This document shows, in pieces, positions 15,998 through 26,200 of a stretch of 64,000 nucleotides of DNA. The notes beneath the pieces were generated by a model, which saw only the letters and a program-made list of their open reading frames with translations, did not search any database and was not told where the DNA came from. Numbering within the stretch: position 1 is the first letter of the stretch; the number at the start of each line of letters is the position of its first letter. The DNA lies in contig JADJUF010000012.1 in the NCBI GenBank assembly GCA_016717005.1, positions 62,001 through 126,000 of the forward strand, written 5' to 3'. The stretch comes from Myxococcales bacterium (GTDB lineage: Bacteria > Myxococcota_A > Polyangia > Haliangiales > Haliangiaceae). The position numbers were made by a program, and so were the translations under genes.

Positions 15998-17157
15998 GCG
16001 AGCAGCTCCTCGAGCGCGGTGGCGGCGGCGGCGGCGCCGCCGGCGGCGGCGAACGATGCCTGCACCGCGCGGGCGGCGGTGCGAAACGGAGGTTCGTCGA
16101 GCACGCGCCGGACCGCGGCCGCGAGCTCGGGCGCGGTGACCCGGCCGAACTTGACGCGCAGCCCGGCGCCGGCGGCGACGACCTGATCGGCGACGATCGG
16201 CTGGTCGTCCTTGATCGGCGCGATCACCAGCGGCAGGCCCTGGGCCAGGGCCTCGCACACGGTGTTGTGGCCGCCGTGGCACACGACCGCGTCGACCTCG
16301 CGCAGGAGCGCGAGCTGCGGCACGTAGCGCTGGCACAGCACGTTGGCCGGCAGCGGGCCGACGCGCTCGGGCGGCGCCACCAGGATCACCTGCAGCGGCT
16401 GCTCGGCCAGCGCGGCGATCGCGGTGGCGTAGAAGCGAGTGGCGGCGTCGACGTTGACCGTGCCGACGGTGACCAGCACGCGCGGGCGCGGGCCCAGCGC
16501 CGCCCACGGGAACGACGCCGGCTCGGGGCGGTCGCTCACCGACGGCCCGACGAACCGGTAGTGGGCCGGGAAGCCCTCGGCCGGGCCGACCAGGGCCGGC
16601 GTCGTGAACGCGATCACCCGGTGCGGCGACAGCTCGCCGCCGTCGCCGGCCGGCGGCAGGCCGGCCTCGCGCTCGAGGTCGGCGAACAGCTCGCCGAGCC
16701 AGCGCTTCACCTGCGGCAGCGCCGCGAGCGGATCGGTGACGCCGGCCGAGGTGGTCGCGGTCGTGGCCCACGGCAGCCCGGCGGCGCGCGCGACCAGGCC
16801 GCCGGCCACCGCTTGCTGATCGACCACGAGCAGCTCCGGCCGGTAGTCGGCGACCGCGGCCGTCAGCGCCGGGCGCATCGATCGCGCCAGCGGGATCAAG
16901 AAGTCCTCCCACAGGAACTTGAGCGCGGCCGCGCCGCGGACCGCGCGGGCCTTGTCGGTGACGTCGGCGGCGTGGGCGGCGTCGACCCGCTCGGGCATCG
17001 GCAGGATCCGCGCGTCCGCGGGCAAGAGCGGCCGCACCGCGCCCGGGTGCGCGGCCCACGCGACCTCGTGGCCCCGGGCCGCGAGCGCGCGCGCCACCGA
17101 CACCGTCGGGTTGACGTGGCCGGTCAGCGGCGGCACGACGAACAGGATCCGCGCCAT
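15994..17157 (-). CDS. GT1 glycosyltransferase (MGT / UDP-glucosyltransferase type)
   Basis: 387 aa, typical GT1 length. The N-terminus ARILFVVPPLTGHVNPT carries the acceptor-side His after G; the C-terminal half has the donor-binding signature LREVDAVVCHGGHNTVCEAL then GLPLVIAPIKDDQP. Such enzymes move a sugar from UDP- or dTDP-sugars to macrolides, sterols, carotenoids or long-chain alcohols. ATG at 17157 overlaps the hydrolase stop by one base (TGATG); 19 residues of in-frame sequence upstream lie in that gene and are left out. Its place in the polyketide operon suggests the product is glycosylated. Confidence 0.88.
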   Translation of the reverse strand: MARILFVVPPLTGHVNPTVSVARALAARGHEVAWAAHPGAVRPLLPADARILPMPERVDAAHAADVTDKARAVRGAAALKFLWEDFLIPLARSMRPALTAAVADYRPELLVVDQQAVAGGLVARAAGLPWATTATTSAGVTDPLAALPQVKRWLGELFADLEREAGLPPAGDGGELSPHRVIAFTTPALVGPAEGFPAHYRFVGPSVSDRPEPASFPWAALGPRPRVLVTVGTVNVDAATRFYATAIAALAEQPLQVILVAPPERVGPLPANVLCQRYVPQLALLREVDAVVCHGGHNTVCEALAQGLPLVIAPIKDDQPIVADQVVAAGAGLRVKFGRVTAPELAAAVRRVLDEPPFRTAARAVQASFAAAGGAAAAATALEELLA

Positions 17158-17927
17158 CAGCGCGCCTCCAGCCAGGCGACGACCCGCGCGCGCACCAGCG
17201 CCGTGGCCTCCCACAGGATCGAGTGGGTGCAGCCGGGCACGATCTCGAGCGTGGCGGCGGGCAGCGCCGCGGCCAGGGCCTCGCCGCGCGCGCGCACGTC
17301 GGAGTCGGCGCCGTAGAGCAAGAGCGCCGGCGCGGTGATCGTGGCCAGCGCGGCCAGCGCCAGCGGCGGCGACGCGGCGAGGTCGGCGACCAGCGTCGTG
17401 TCCTCGACCAGCGCCCGCGCGTGCTCGGCCAGGCGCGTGCGCTTGCGCTCGCTGTGGCGGCCCAGCCAGGCCTGGAACGACGCCGCGATCTTGGCGTCGC
17501 GGGCCTGGCCCTGGAGCCCGAGCGTCGACGCCATCTGCGCGGCCCAGCCGTCGGTGCCGTCGTGGGCGTCGATCAGCACCAGCGACGCGACCCGGGCCGG
17601 GTGCGCGGCCGCGAACGCCAGCGCCACCAGCCCGCCGAAGCTGTTGCCGACGACGTCGATCGGCGCCTCGGGCGAGACCACGTCGGCGAGCCCGGCCAGC
17701 TCCGCCACGAAGTCGGCGAGGGCGTAGCCGGTGGCGGGCCGGGCCGACAGGCCGTGGCCGCGCAGGTCGTAGAGCGCGACCGCGCGGTGGGCCGCGGCCG
17801 GGGTCGCCAGCGTGAAGTAGAACGACGACAGGTTGTCCATCACCAGGCCGTGGACGAACACCGCGGCGCGGCCGGCGCCGAGCCGCTGCACGTGCAGGCG
17901 GACGCCGTCGACGACGACGTCAGCCAT
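17157..17927 (-). CDS. alpha/beta hydrolase of the polyketide operon
   Basis: 256 aa. Motifs: AAVFVHGLVMDNLSSFYFT, YDLRGHGLSARP, nucleophile VVGNSFGGLVAL near residue 93, acid LLYGADSDVRARG, His in PGCTHSILWE. It is a paralogue of the next gene (same LYDLRGHGxSARPATGY block), so the pair arose by duplication. With no thioesterase domain in the two synthase proteins, one or both hydrolases could release the chain. Overlaps its neighbours by 8 nt upstream and 1 nt downstream. Confidence 0.83.
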   Translation of the reverse strand: MADVVVDGVRLHVQRLGAGRAAVFVHGLVMDNLSSFYFTLATPAAAHRAVALYDLRGHGLSARPATGYALADFVAELAGLADVVSPEAPIDVVGNSFGGLVALAFAAAHPARVASLVLIDAHDGTDGWAAQMASTLGLQGQARDAKIAASFQAWLGRHSERKRTRLAEHARALVEDTTLVADLAASPPLALAALATITAPALLLYGADSDVRARGEALAAALPAATLEIVPGCTHSILWEATALVRARVVAWLEAR

Positions 17928-18671
17928 CGAGGTGCTCCACGATCAGCGCGGTGAGCGCGTCCCGGGCGTCGAGGTGCAGGTAGTGGCCGCCGGGCAGGAC
18001 CGCGAGGCGCCCGCGCGCGAGGCCGGCGGCGAGGCGCTGGCCGGCCGCCAGGCACGACGAGCGATCGCCGTAGACGCACAAGGTCGGCGCGGCGATCGCC
18101 GCCAGCTCGGCGGCGGTGAGATCGGGCTCGGCCTGCAGGTCGGCCAGGAGCGTGGTGTCGTAGGCCAGCGCGCGCAGGGTCGCGAGCAGCCGCCCGGCCT
18201 GGCGCCGGCCGCCGGCGAGCGCGTCCTGCAGGCTCGGCGGCAGCGCCGCGATCATCTCGGCCGGGCTGGCGCCGAGGAAGCCGTGGTGCTCGGCGAACTG
18301 CGCCGGCGGCAGCGGCGCCTCGACCACGACCAGGCGGCGCACGCGGTCCGGATGCCGCCGCGCGAACGCGAGCGCGACCAGCGCGCCGTAGCTGTGGCCG
18401 ACCAGATCGATCGGCCCCGGCAGATCGGCGGAGACCGCCGCGAGGTCCTCCGCCATCGTCGCGGTGTCGTAGCCGGTGGCCGGGCGCGCGCTCTTGCCGT
18501 GGCCGCGTAGATCGTAGAGCCGGACCGCGTGGGCGCGCGCCAGCGTCGGCGCCGCCGTGAAGTACCAGGACGCCAGCGTGCCGACGACGAGGCCGTGCAG
18601 CATCACCACCGCCGGGCCCGCGCCCAGGTCGGTCGTGGCAGCCGCACGGTGCCGGTGTCGACGAAGCGCAT
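17920..18671 (-). CDS. alpha/beta hydrolase, apparent frameshift near its 5' end
   Basis: About 250 aa if the frame is repaired. The natural start is ATG at 18671, 2 nt after the ACP stop, giving MRFVDTGTVRL; about codon 12 the frame must shift to reach TTDLGAGPAVVMLHG, which continues uninterrupted to the stop at 17920. Without the shift translation ends in about 23 codons, and no start codon exists in the second frame between the ACP stop and the hydrolase core. The core is intact: MLHGLVVGTLASWYFT, nucleophile VGHSYGALVALA, acid VYGDRSSCLA, His PGGHYLHLD. The missing base lies at about 18636-18640. Either an assembly indel or a recent loss of function; its intact paralogue is the next gene. 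Confidence 0.7.
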
Positions 18672-18673
18672 GG

Positions 18674-18964
18674 TCAGGCCGGGGCGCGGGCGATGAACTC
18701 GACCAGCTCGCCGACCGTGAGCGCGATGATCTGATCGAGCTCCTTGGTCGAGATCCAGCCGACGAAGTCGATGCGGGCGCCATAGTGCTCCTGCAGCTTC
18801 TCGGCGAGCGCGACGAACTCGATGCTCTCGAGCTCGAGGTCGCCGTTGAACGACGTCGCCAGCGTGATCGGGCCGGCGAGCGTGATCTCGTCGCCGGCGA
18901 TCTCGATGATCAGGCGCTCGACGGTGGCGAGGATGGTGGCGGCGGTGGTGGGGTCGAGCGTCAT
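18674..18964 (-). CDS. free-standing acyl carrier protein
   Basis: 96 aa. The phosphopantetheine attachment region reads NGDLELESIEFVALAEKLQE, with the Ser following the conserved acidic/Leu pattern of D-x-x-x-D-S ACPs. The four-helix size is right. ATG at 18964 overlaps the preceding synthase stop (ATGA). The synthase immediately upstream ends in a phosphopantetheinyl transferase domain, the enzyme that would convert this protein to its holo form. It may carry a starter unit or a product handed to the hydrolases. Confidence 0.85.
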   Translation of the reverse strand: MTLDPTTAATILATVERLIIEIAGDEITLAGPITLATSFNGDLELESIEFVALAEKLQEHYGARIDFVGWISTKELDQIIALTVGELVEFIARAPA

Positions 18965-21900
18965 GCGGGCTCCAGCCAGGTCCAGGCGACGACGTGGGCG
19001 CCGTGGGTGCGCGTGTCGACGGCGACGCCGTCGATGGTCAGGCGGTCGCCGGCGACCGCGGTGCAGGTGAGGTGGCGGGGATCGGTGAGGCCGGTGCCGC
19101 GGGCCTTGGCGACGGCCTCCTTGCCGGCCCAGACCCGAGCCAGCCAGGCGTCGCGATCGCCGGCGCCGCCCAGCGCCAGCTCGGCCGGCGACACCGCGAC
19201 CGCCTCGAACGACGCCGGCCGCGCCTCGATCCGCTCGAGGTCGATGCCGGGGGTGGCGCCGGCCGGGGCGATCAGCGCCACCGCCAGCTCGTCCTTGTGC
19301 GCGAGCGACACCGCCAGCGCGCGGCCGTCGGGCACGGTCACGAACGGCCGCCCGTCGGCGTGGTTGCCGACCGCGATCTCGATCGGGTACAGCGGGCCGG
19401 CGCCGGCGGCCCAGAGGTGGCGGCGGACCGCGTCCTTGACCGCGATCCGGCCGAGCAGCCACGCGCGCCGGCCGCGGGCGCCGACCGCGTCGTGCTGGGC
19501 GCGCTCGCCGACGCCGAGGTAGCGGCGCATCACCAGCTCGCGTGACGCGACCGTGCGCCAGTGCTCGGTCACGAGCGCGTAGCCGTCGGCGGTGACCTCG
19601 GCCAGCGCGTTGTGCTCGGGGTACTGCAGCACCTTCCACAAGGGCTCGTCGCTGTCGAAGCGACGATCCTCCCAGGCGTCGATCTGGCACCAGACCCGAC
19701 CGGCGACGGTGAGCTCGTGATCGGCGATGGCGGCGACCGCGGTGAGCGCGCGGAACCGGACCGCGCACGCGACCCGGGTGCCGGGCGTCGGCTCGGGGCC
19801 GTACAGCGCCACCCGCGCGATCCGGATCGGCATCGCCAGGCGATCGATCCGCTCGTGGTCCATGACCCACCAGCCCATCAGCTGGCCGGCGCAGTCGAGC
19901 AGCGCGCCGGGCGCGGGCAGCGCGGTGATCTCGCCGTCGACGCCGTCGTCGCCCATCGGCCCCATCGCGGTGACGCCGGCGTAGCCGGGGCCGTGGAACA
20001 TCCAGCGATCGGCGTAGAGCTGCGCGGCGTCGACCGGCGTCGGGCGCGGCGCGGTCAGCGGCCGGGTGCGCGCGGCCGGCGCCGGTGGGTAGGCGGCGGC
20101 GAGGCGCGCGGTGGCGCGGGCGTAGCCGACCAGCTCGACCTCGACCGCGTCGTCGGCGGTGCGGCGGCTGGTGAGCTCGACCTCGACCGGCGGCGCCACC
20201 GCCAGCCACCGCAGCGCGGCGACGTCCTCGAGCGCGATCACGACGCGGTCGGGCGCGAGCGCCTGGGCGGCGTCGCGCATCATGCCCAGCATCATCGTCA
20301 TCGGCGCGACCGGGAACCGATCGGCGACCTCGGGCCAGCCCGGCGGCTGGCGGTAGAAGCAGTGATCGACCAGGGCCGGATCGGCGGCGACCGACAGCGT
20401 GCGCCGGAGCGTGCGCGCGCGCGCCGGCGGCGTCGGCAGGATCGTCGGCGGCTGGCGCCAGGCGTGCGCGACCGCGGCGCTGGCCTCGGCCGCCTCGCGC
20501 AGGAGCGCGGCCAGCTCGGCGGCGATCGGTGAGGTCACGTCGGCCAGGGCCGCGGCCAGATCGCCGATGGGCGCGGCGGAGGTCGTGGCCGGCCGCGCCA
20601 GCGGCGGCAGCGCGCCGTCGAGGCGGACCAGCGCCGCGCCGAGATCGAGGCGGGGCAGCGGGCGCGGCGGTGGCGACGACGCGCGCGCGGCCGGCGCGCC
20701 GTCCCAGCCCTCGACCCACAGCGCGGCGCGCACCCGCGCGAGCTGCCGGGCCTGGGCCGCGGCGTCGCCCTTGTCGGCGCTGGCGGCGACCGCGAGGTGA
20801 TCGACGCCGCGCAGCGTGTCGCCGATGAAGTTGGTCAGGCTGCCGACGCCCAGCTGCACGAACCCGCGCACGCCGGCGCCGGCCAGCGCGGTCACCAGCT
20901 CGCGGAACCGCACCGGCTTGACCAGGTGGTCGATCGCCAGCGCGCGGATCGCGTCGGGCTCCTCGGGGTAGGGCGCGCACGAGGTCGCCGACCACATCGG
21001 CGTGCGCGGCCGCGCCAGCGCCAGCGTCGCCAGGTGCGCGCGGTGCGGGCCGAGGTAGTCGGCCAGGAGCGGCGAGTGGAAGCCCGAGCGGAACGGCAGC
21101 TCCTGGCACAGCACGCCGCGCTCGGCCAGGCGCGCCAGCGCGGTGCGGACGCGATCGTGGCGACCGCACAGGATGCTCTGGTGCGGACAGTTGTCGTGCG
21201 AGACCGCGATGTCGTCGAGCCCGGCGATCGCGGCCTCGGCGCCGACGGCGCCGCAGCCGACCGCGGCGAAGACCACGTCGGGCACCTCGAGGCTGCCGGG
21301 GCGCAGGCCGCCGACGAACGCCGCCGCGGCGGCCGGCGGCACCAGCTCGCTGACCACCATGCCGGTCCACTCGCCGAGGCTGTGGCCGGCGTAGACGTCG
21401 GGCGTGTGGCCGGCAGCGCGCAGCGCAAGGTCGAGCAGCCGGCCGAGCGCGAACACCGCCAGGCCCTGGTGCTCGAGATCGCGCGCGGCGTCGATCGGCG
21501 ACGCCAGCGCCGGCGGCACCGCCACGCCCAGCTCGGCCGCGACCGCGCTGACGTCGGGGGTGGTCACGATCTCGATGCCGGGGAACACGAACGCCAGCCG
21601 GCCGCCGGCGGCGCCGAGGCCGCGCGGCGTGAACCACAGATCGTTGCGGCCGCGCCACGGCTGGCCGCGCGCGAGCACCTTCTTGGCCAGCGCGCGGCGC
21701 TCGGGGCTGGGATCGACCAGCGCCAGGCGCATCGGGCCGCCGGGCGCGGGGCCGCCGTCGAGCGCCGCGGCCAGCTCGGCGATCGAGCCCGCCGCGAGCG
21801 TGAGCAGCGCCGGCGTCGACGGCGCGGCGCGGGCGCGGACCCGGCGCGGCGTGGGCGCGACGCCGCCCGCGGCCTCGAGCACGACGTGGGCGTTGATCCC

Positions 21901-23241
21901 GCCGAAGCCGAACGCGCTGACGCCGGCGCGGCGCGGGCGCTCGCCCCACGGCTCGGCCGCGGTGAGCATCCGGAAGCGCGTCGCGGCCAGCTCGGCGCGC
22001 GGCTCGTCGCAGTGCAGCGACGGCGGCATCAGGTCGTGGTGCAGCGCCAGCGCGGCCTTGATCAGCCCGGCGACGCCGGCCGCGGGCATCGCGTGGCCGA
22101 TCATCGACTTGACCGAGCCCAGGCCCGGCGCCGGGCGGTGATCCGGGCCGCCGAAGAACTGCGCGAGCGCGGCCAGCTCGACCGCGTCGCCGGTCGGCGT
22201 GGCGGTGCCGTGGGCCTCGATCATCCCGACCGTGGCCGGATCGCACGCGGCGTCGCGCCAGGCCTGGGCCATCGCCGCGACCTGACCGCCCAGGCGCGGC
22301 CGCATCGGGCTCGACTCGCGGCCGTCGCTGGCGACGCCGGTGCCGCGGATGATCGCGTAGATGCGATCGCCGTCGCGCTCGGCGTCGGCGCGGCGCTTGA
22401 GCACGACCACGCCGGCGCCCTCGCCGATCAGGATGCCGTCGGCCCGGCGATCGAACGGACGGATCTGCTGCGCGCGCGACAGCGCGCCGAGCTGCGTGAA
22501 CACGCTCCAGAACGTCACGTCGTGACAGACGTGGACGCCGCCCGCGAGCACGACGTCGCAGCGGCCGCGGGCCAGCTCGCCGCAGGCCTGATCGACCGCG
22601 ACCAGCGACGACGCGCACGCGGCGTCGACGGTGTAGGCCGGGCCGTGCAGATCGAGGCGGTTGGCGATGCGCGACGCCGCCAGGTTGGGCACCAGGCCGA
22701 TCGCGGCCTCGGCGCCGAGCTCGCCGGCCCGGGCCGAGAAGGTCGTGCGGACGCGATCGAGCGTGGCGGCGTCGAGGTCCGGCATCAGCTCGGCCAGCGT
22801 GGTCGCGAGCTGCTGCGCGGTGCGGACCCGCTGCGACAGCCGGGCCATCCCGGGCGTCAGGTAGCCGCCGCGCCCGAGGATGACGCCGGTGCGCGCGCGC
22901 GGCAGCCGCTCGGTCAGGCCGGCGTCGGCGAGCGCGCGCGCGGCCACGTGCAGCGCCAGCAGCTGATCGGGCTCGGCGCCCTGCACCGTCACCGGCATGA
23001 TCCCGAAGGCGATCGGGTCGAACCCGGCCTGGTCGTCGACGAAGCCGCCCCGGCGGCAGTAGAACCGGTCGACCGCCGTGGCCGCGGGATCGAAGTAGAC
23101 CGGATCCCAGCGGGCCGCGGGCACGTCGCCGATCGCGTCGTGACCGCGCGCCAGGTTGTGCCAGTACGCGTCGGCGTCGGCGGCGCCCGGGAACACCGCG
23201 GCCAGGCCGACGATCGCGACGTCGAGCCCGTGGTCAGGCAT
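18961..23241 (-). CDS. iterative polyketide/secondary-lipid synthase: KS-AT-DH-PPTase
   Basis: 1426 aa. Order: ketosynthase (about 5-440; VDAACASSLVAVD near 209, EAHGTATPTGD, IGHAMPAAG), acyltransferase (about 545-800; AGHSLGEWTGM near 619), a linker rich in Ala/Pro, a double hot-dog dehydratase/product-template region (about 945-1230; DHCFYRQPPGWP and FPVAPMTM for the His half, LLDCAGQLMGWW for the Asp half), and a C-terminal 4'-phosphopantetheinyl transferase (GIDLERIEARP near 1334, WAGKEAVAKARGTG near 1375). No integral ACP, so it should use the ACP of its partner or the free ACP. Overlaps the upstream synthase by 8 nt. Resembles PUFA, heterocyst-glycolipid and enediyne synthases in parts list. 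Confidence 0.88.
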   Translation of the reverse strand: MPDHGLDVAIVGLAAVFPGAADADAYWHNLARGHDAIGDVPAARWDPVYFDPAATAVDRFYCRRGGFVDDQAGFDPIAFGIMPVTVQGAEPDQLLALHVAARALADAGLTERLPRARTGVILGRGGYLTPGMARLSQRVRTAQQLATTLAELMPDLDAATLDRVRTTFSARAGELGAEAAIGLVPNLAASRIANRLDLHGPAYTVDAACASSLVAVDQACGELARGRCDVVLAGGVHVCHDVTFWSVFTQLGALSRAQQIRPFDRRADGILIGEGAGVVVLKRRADAERDGDRIYAIIRGTGVASDGRESSPMRPRLGGQVAAMAQAWRDAACDPATVGMIEAHGTATPTGDAVELAALAQFFGGPDHRPAPGLGSVKSMIGHAMPAAGVAGLIKAALALHHDLMPPSLHCDEPRAELAATRFRMLTAAEPWGERPRRAGVSAFGFGGINAHVVLEAAGGVAPTPRRVRARAAPSTPALLTLAAGSIAELAAALDGGPAPGGPMRLALVDPSPERRALAKKVLARGQPWRGRNDLWFTPRGLGAAGGRLAFVFPGIEIVTTPDVSAVAAELGVAVPPALASPIDAARDLEHQGLAVFALGRLLDLALRAAGHTPDVYAGHSLGEWTGMVVSELVPPAAAAAFVGGLRPGSLEVPDVVFAAVGCGAVGAEAAIAGLDDIAVSHDNCPHQSILCGRHDRVRTALARLAERGVLCQELPFRSGFHSPLLADYLGPHRAHLATLALARPRTPMWSATSCAPYPEEPDAIRALAIDHLVKPVRFRELVTALAGAGVRGFVQLGVGSLTNFIGDTLRGVDHLAVAASADKGDAAAQARQLARVRAALWVEGWDGAPAARASSPPPRPLPRLDLGAALVRLDGALPPLARPATTSAAPIGDLAAALADVTSPIAAELAALLREAAEASAAVAHAWRQPPTILPTPPARARTLRRTLSVAADPALVDHCFYRQPPGWPEVADRFPVAPMTMMLGMMRDAAQALAPDRVVIALEDVAALRWLAVAPPVEVELTSRRTADDAVEVELVGYARATARLAAAYPPAPAARTRPLTAPRPTPVDAAQLYADRWMFHGPGYAGVTAMGPMGDDGVDGEITALPAPGALLDCAGQLMGWWVMDHERIDRLAMPIRIARVALYGPEPTPGTRVACAVRFRALTAVAAIADHELTVAGRVWCQIDAWEDRRFDSDEPLWKVLQYPEHNALAEVTADGYALVTEHWRTVASRELVMRRYLGVGERAQHDAVGARGRRAWLLGRIAVKDAVRRHLWAAGAGPLYPIEIAVGNHADGRPFVTVPDGRALAVSLAHKDELAVALIAPAGATPGIDLERIEARPASFEAVAVSPAELALGGAGDRDAWLARVWAGKEAVAKARGTGLTDPRHLTCTAVAGDRLTIDGVAVDTRTHGAHVVAWTWLEPA

Positions 23242-26200
23242 GGTCGACGGGGCGCGGGGCCAGCGCGCGCGGATCGCCGCCGACGATCACCACCTCGGTG
23301 TCGCGCGCGTCGCTGCCGAGCTCGGCCAGGAGGTGCTCGACGCCGGCGGCCGGATCGATCAGCCCGAGGCCGCGGCGCGCGTACTCGCGCTCGAGCTCGG
23401 GCGAGACCATGCCGGTGCCAGCCCAGGGGCCCCAGTCGATCGCGACCACGCGCCCGCTGATGCGCGGCGCCATCGCCGCGGCCAGCGCGGCCAGCGCCTG
23501 GTTGGCGGTGGCGTAGTCGACCTGGCCGCGGTTGCCGAGCGCGCCCGAGATGCTGGCGAAGAACACGACGAACCGGGTGTCGGGCCGCAGCCGCTCGGCC
23601 AGGGTCAGCGCGCCCGCGACCTTGGTCCCGTAGACCCGCGCGAACGAGGCCGCGGTCTTGTGGCGGATCAGCTTGTCCTCGAGGACGCCGGCGCCGTGGA
23701 TGACGCCGTCGAGGCGATCGTGGCGGGCGTAGATCCCGTCGATGACCTCGGCGAAGCCGGGCGCGCGCACGTCGCACGCGTGGTAGCGGACCGTGGCGCC
23801 GGCGGCGGTGATCGCCGCGAGCGTCGCGCGGATCTCGCGATCGGCCAGCACCCGGGCGACCTTGGCCTCGATCGCGGCCGGCTCCTTGGCCACGCCCGCC
23901 GCCAGGATCGCGCGGCGCAGCGCCGGCGCGTCGGCGGCGGCGATCAGGGTGACCTCCTCGGGGCCGGGCAGCGGCGAGCGGCCGACCAGCTCGATCTGGC
24001 AGCGCCAGCGGCGCGCGAGCTCGACCGCGACCCGGGCGGTGATGCCGCGGGCGCCGCCGGTGATCAGCACGACCGCGTCGGGGCCGAGCGTGAGGCCGCC
24101 GGCGCTGGTGGACGGCGCCGGCACCAGCGTGCGGGTGGCGCGCTCGCCGCCGGCGTGGCCGACCTCGAGCAGATCGTCGTCGCAGCTCAGCTCGGCGTGG
24201 ATCAGCTCGGCCAGGCGCTCGGGCGCCTCGCGCGGATCGAGATCGAGCCGGCGCGCGCGCACCGACGGCCACTCGGCCGCGACGGTCTTGATCAGCCCGC
24301 CGGCGCCGTCGCCGCGCAGGCCGGCGTCGACCGGATCCTCGCCGAAGCGGCCGCCGAGGCCGGTCGCGACCAGCAGGCTCGACGCGCCGCCGACGACCGC
24401 GTCCCGGACGTGATCGAACATCGCGGTCATGGCGGCGGTGGCGCCGTCGCCGTCGTGGACGGTCGTGGCCAGGCCGCTGAGATCGATCAGGCCGTCGACG
24501 TCGGGCCGCGCGCCGCGATCGCCGGGCGCGACCACGGTGACGTCGGCGCCGTCGGCGGCCAGGCGCGAGGCCAGGTTGACCGCGACCCCGAGGCCGTCGT
24601 CGACGACGGTGACGTTCCGGCCGGCGACCGTCGGGACCCGCCCGGCGCCGAGCGGCGCGGCCACGCGCGAGAACACGTAGCGGCCGAGCTCGAGGGGCGC
24701 GGCCGCGGGTTCAGCGAGCGCGGCGGTCGCGAGCTCGGCGACGGCGGCGCCCGGGCTCGGCGCGCCGAGGCGGTCCGACAGCCAGTCGACCAGCGCGCGC
24801 AAGGTCTTGCGCGTGGCCAGCTCCTCGACCATCGCGTCGTCGCCGCCGCCGGCGACCTGCAGCCCGAGGCGCGCGGCCAGCTCGCCGATGATCTCGATGC
24901 GCTTGATCGAGTCGATGCTGAGATCGGCCTCGAGGTCGAGGTCGGGCCCGAGCGTCTCGGGCGGGTAGCCGGTGCGCTCGCTGACGATCTCGAGCACCAG
25001 CGCCATCGGGTCGAGCGCGGTCGGCTCGGGCGCCACGTCGATCACCACCGGCGGCGGCGCCGCGGCCGGGTGCGCGGGCAGCGTCGGGCGGCCGGCGCGC
25101 AGCCGCGGCGGCGCGTGGTCGGCGAGCGGCTCGGCCATCGGCGCCGGCGCCTGGCCCAGGTAGGCCAGGACCACGTCGCGCTGGGCGCTGATCGCGGTGC
25201 GGACGTTGTGCAGGTACTCGAGCACGATCACGTCGCGGTCGCTGGCCACGGTGCTGGACTCCACGGTCGTGGGGGGCGGCGCGGCGCCGGTGGGCGACGG
25301 GCCGAGCGGGCGCGGGGCCGCGGCGCGGGGCGACGCGGCGGGCGCGACGACCGAGGCCAGCGCCAGCGCGACCGGGCGCGCGGGGGCCGGCGCGGGCGCG
25401 TCGACGGAGCGCGCGGTGTGCCCGTCGATCAGCCAGCCCGCGCTCGGGCGCTTGCTGGCCTTGGCCGGCGCCAGGTCGATCAGCCGCGCGTCGCGATCGC
25501 CGAACAGCGCGGCGGCGTCGACGGTGACGCCGTGGACCGCGAGCGTCGCGACCGCGCGCAGGAGCGCGCGCAGGCTCGAGCCGCTGCCGGTGTCGCACGC
25601 GATCGCGACGTGGGGGCGGTCGCCGAGGATCTCGCCCACCAGCCGGGTCAGCACCTGGCCGGGGCCGGTCTCGACGAACACCCGCGCGCCGGCGGCGTAC
25701 ATCGCCTCGATCTGCGGCGCGAACAGCACCGGCCGCGCGACCTGCTCGGCCAGGAGCGCGCGCACGCCGTCGGGCTCGGCCGGGTACGGCGCGGCGGTGA
25801 CGTTGGACCACACCGGCAGCCGTGGCGCGCGCACGTCGAGCACCGCCAGCCGCGCGGCCAGCGCGTGCTGGGCGTCGGCGACCAGCGGGCTGTGGAACGC
25901 CGCGGCGACCGGGAACCGGCGGGTCGTCAGGCCGGCCGCGGTCAGGCGCGGCACCGCGAGGTCGATCGCCGCGGCCGCGCCGGCGAGCACGCACTGGCGC
26001 GGGCTGTTGTGGTTGGCGATCACCACGCCGGCGCACTCCGCGATCAGCGGCGCGACCACGTCGGCGCCGGCCGTCACCGCGAGCATCGTGCCGGGATCGC
26101 CGCCGGCCGCGGCCAGGATGGCCTCGCCGCGGAACGCGGAGAGCGGCAGCAGATCGTCGACGGTGAGCGCGCCCGCGACCGCGAGCGCGGCCAGCTCGCC

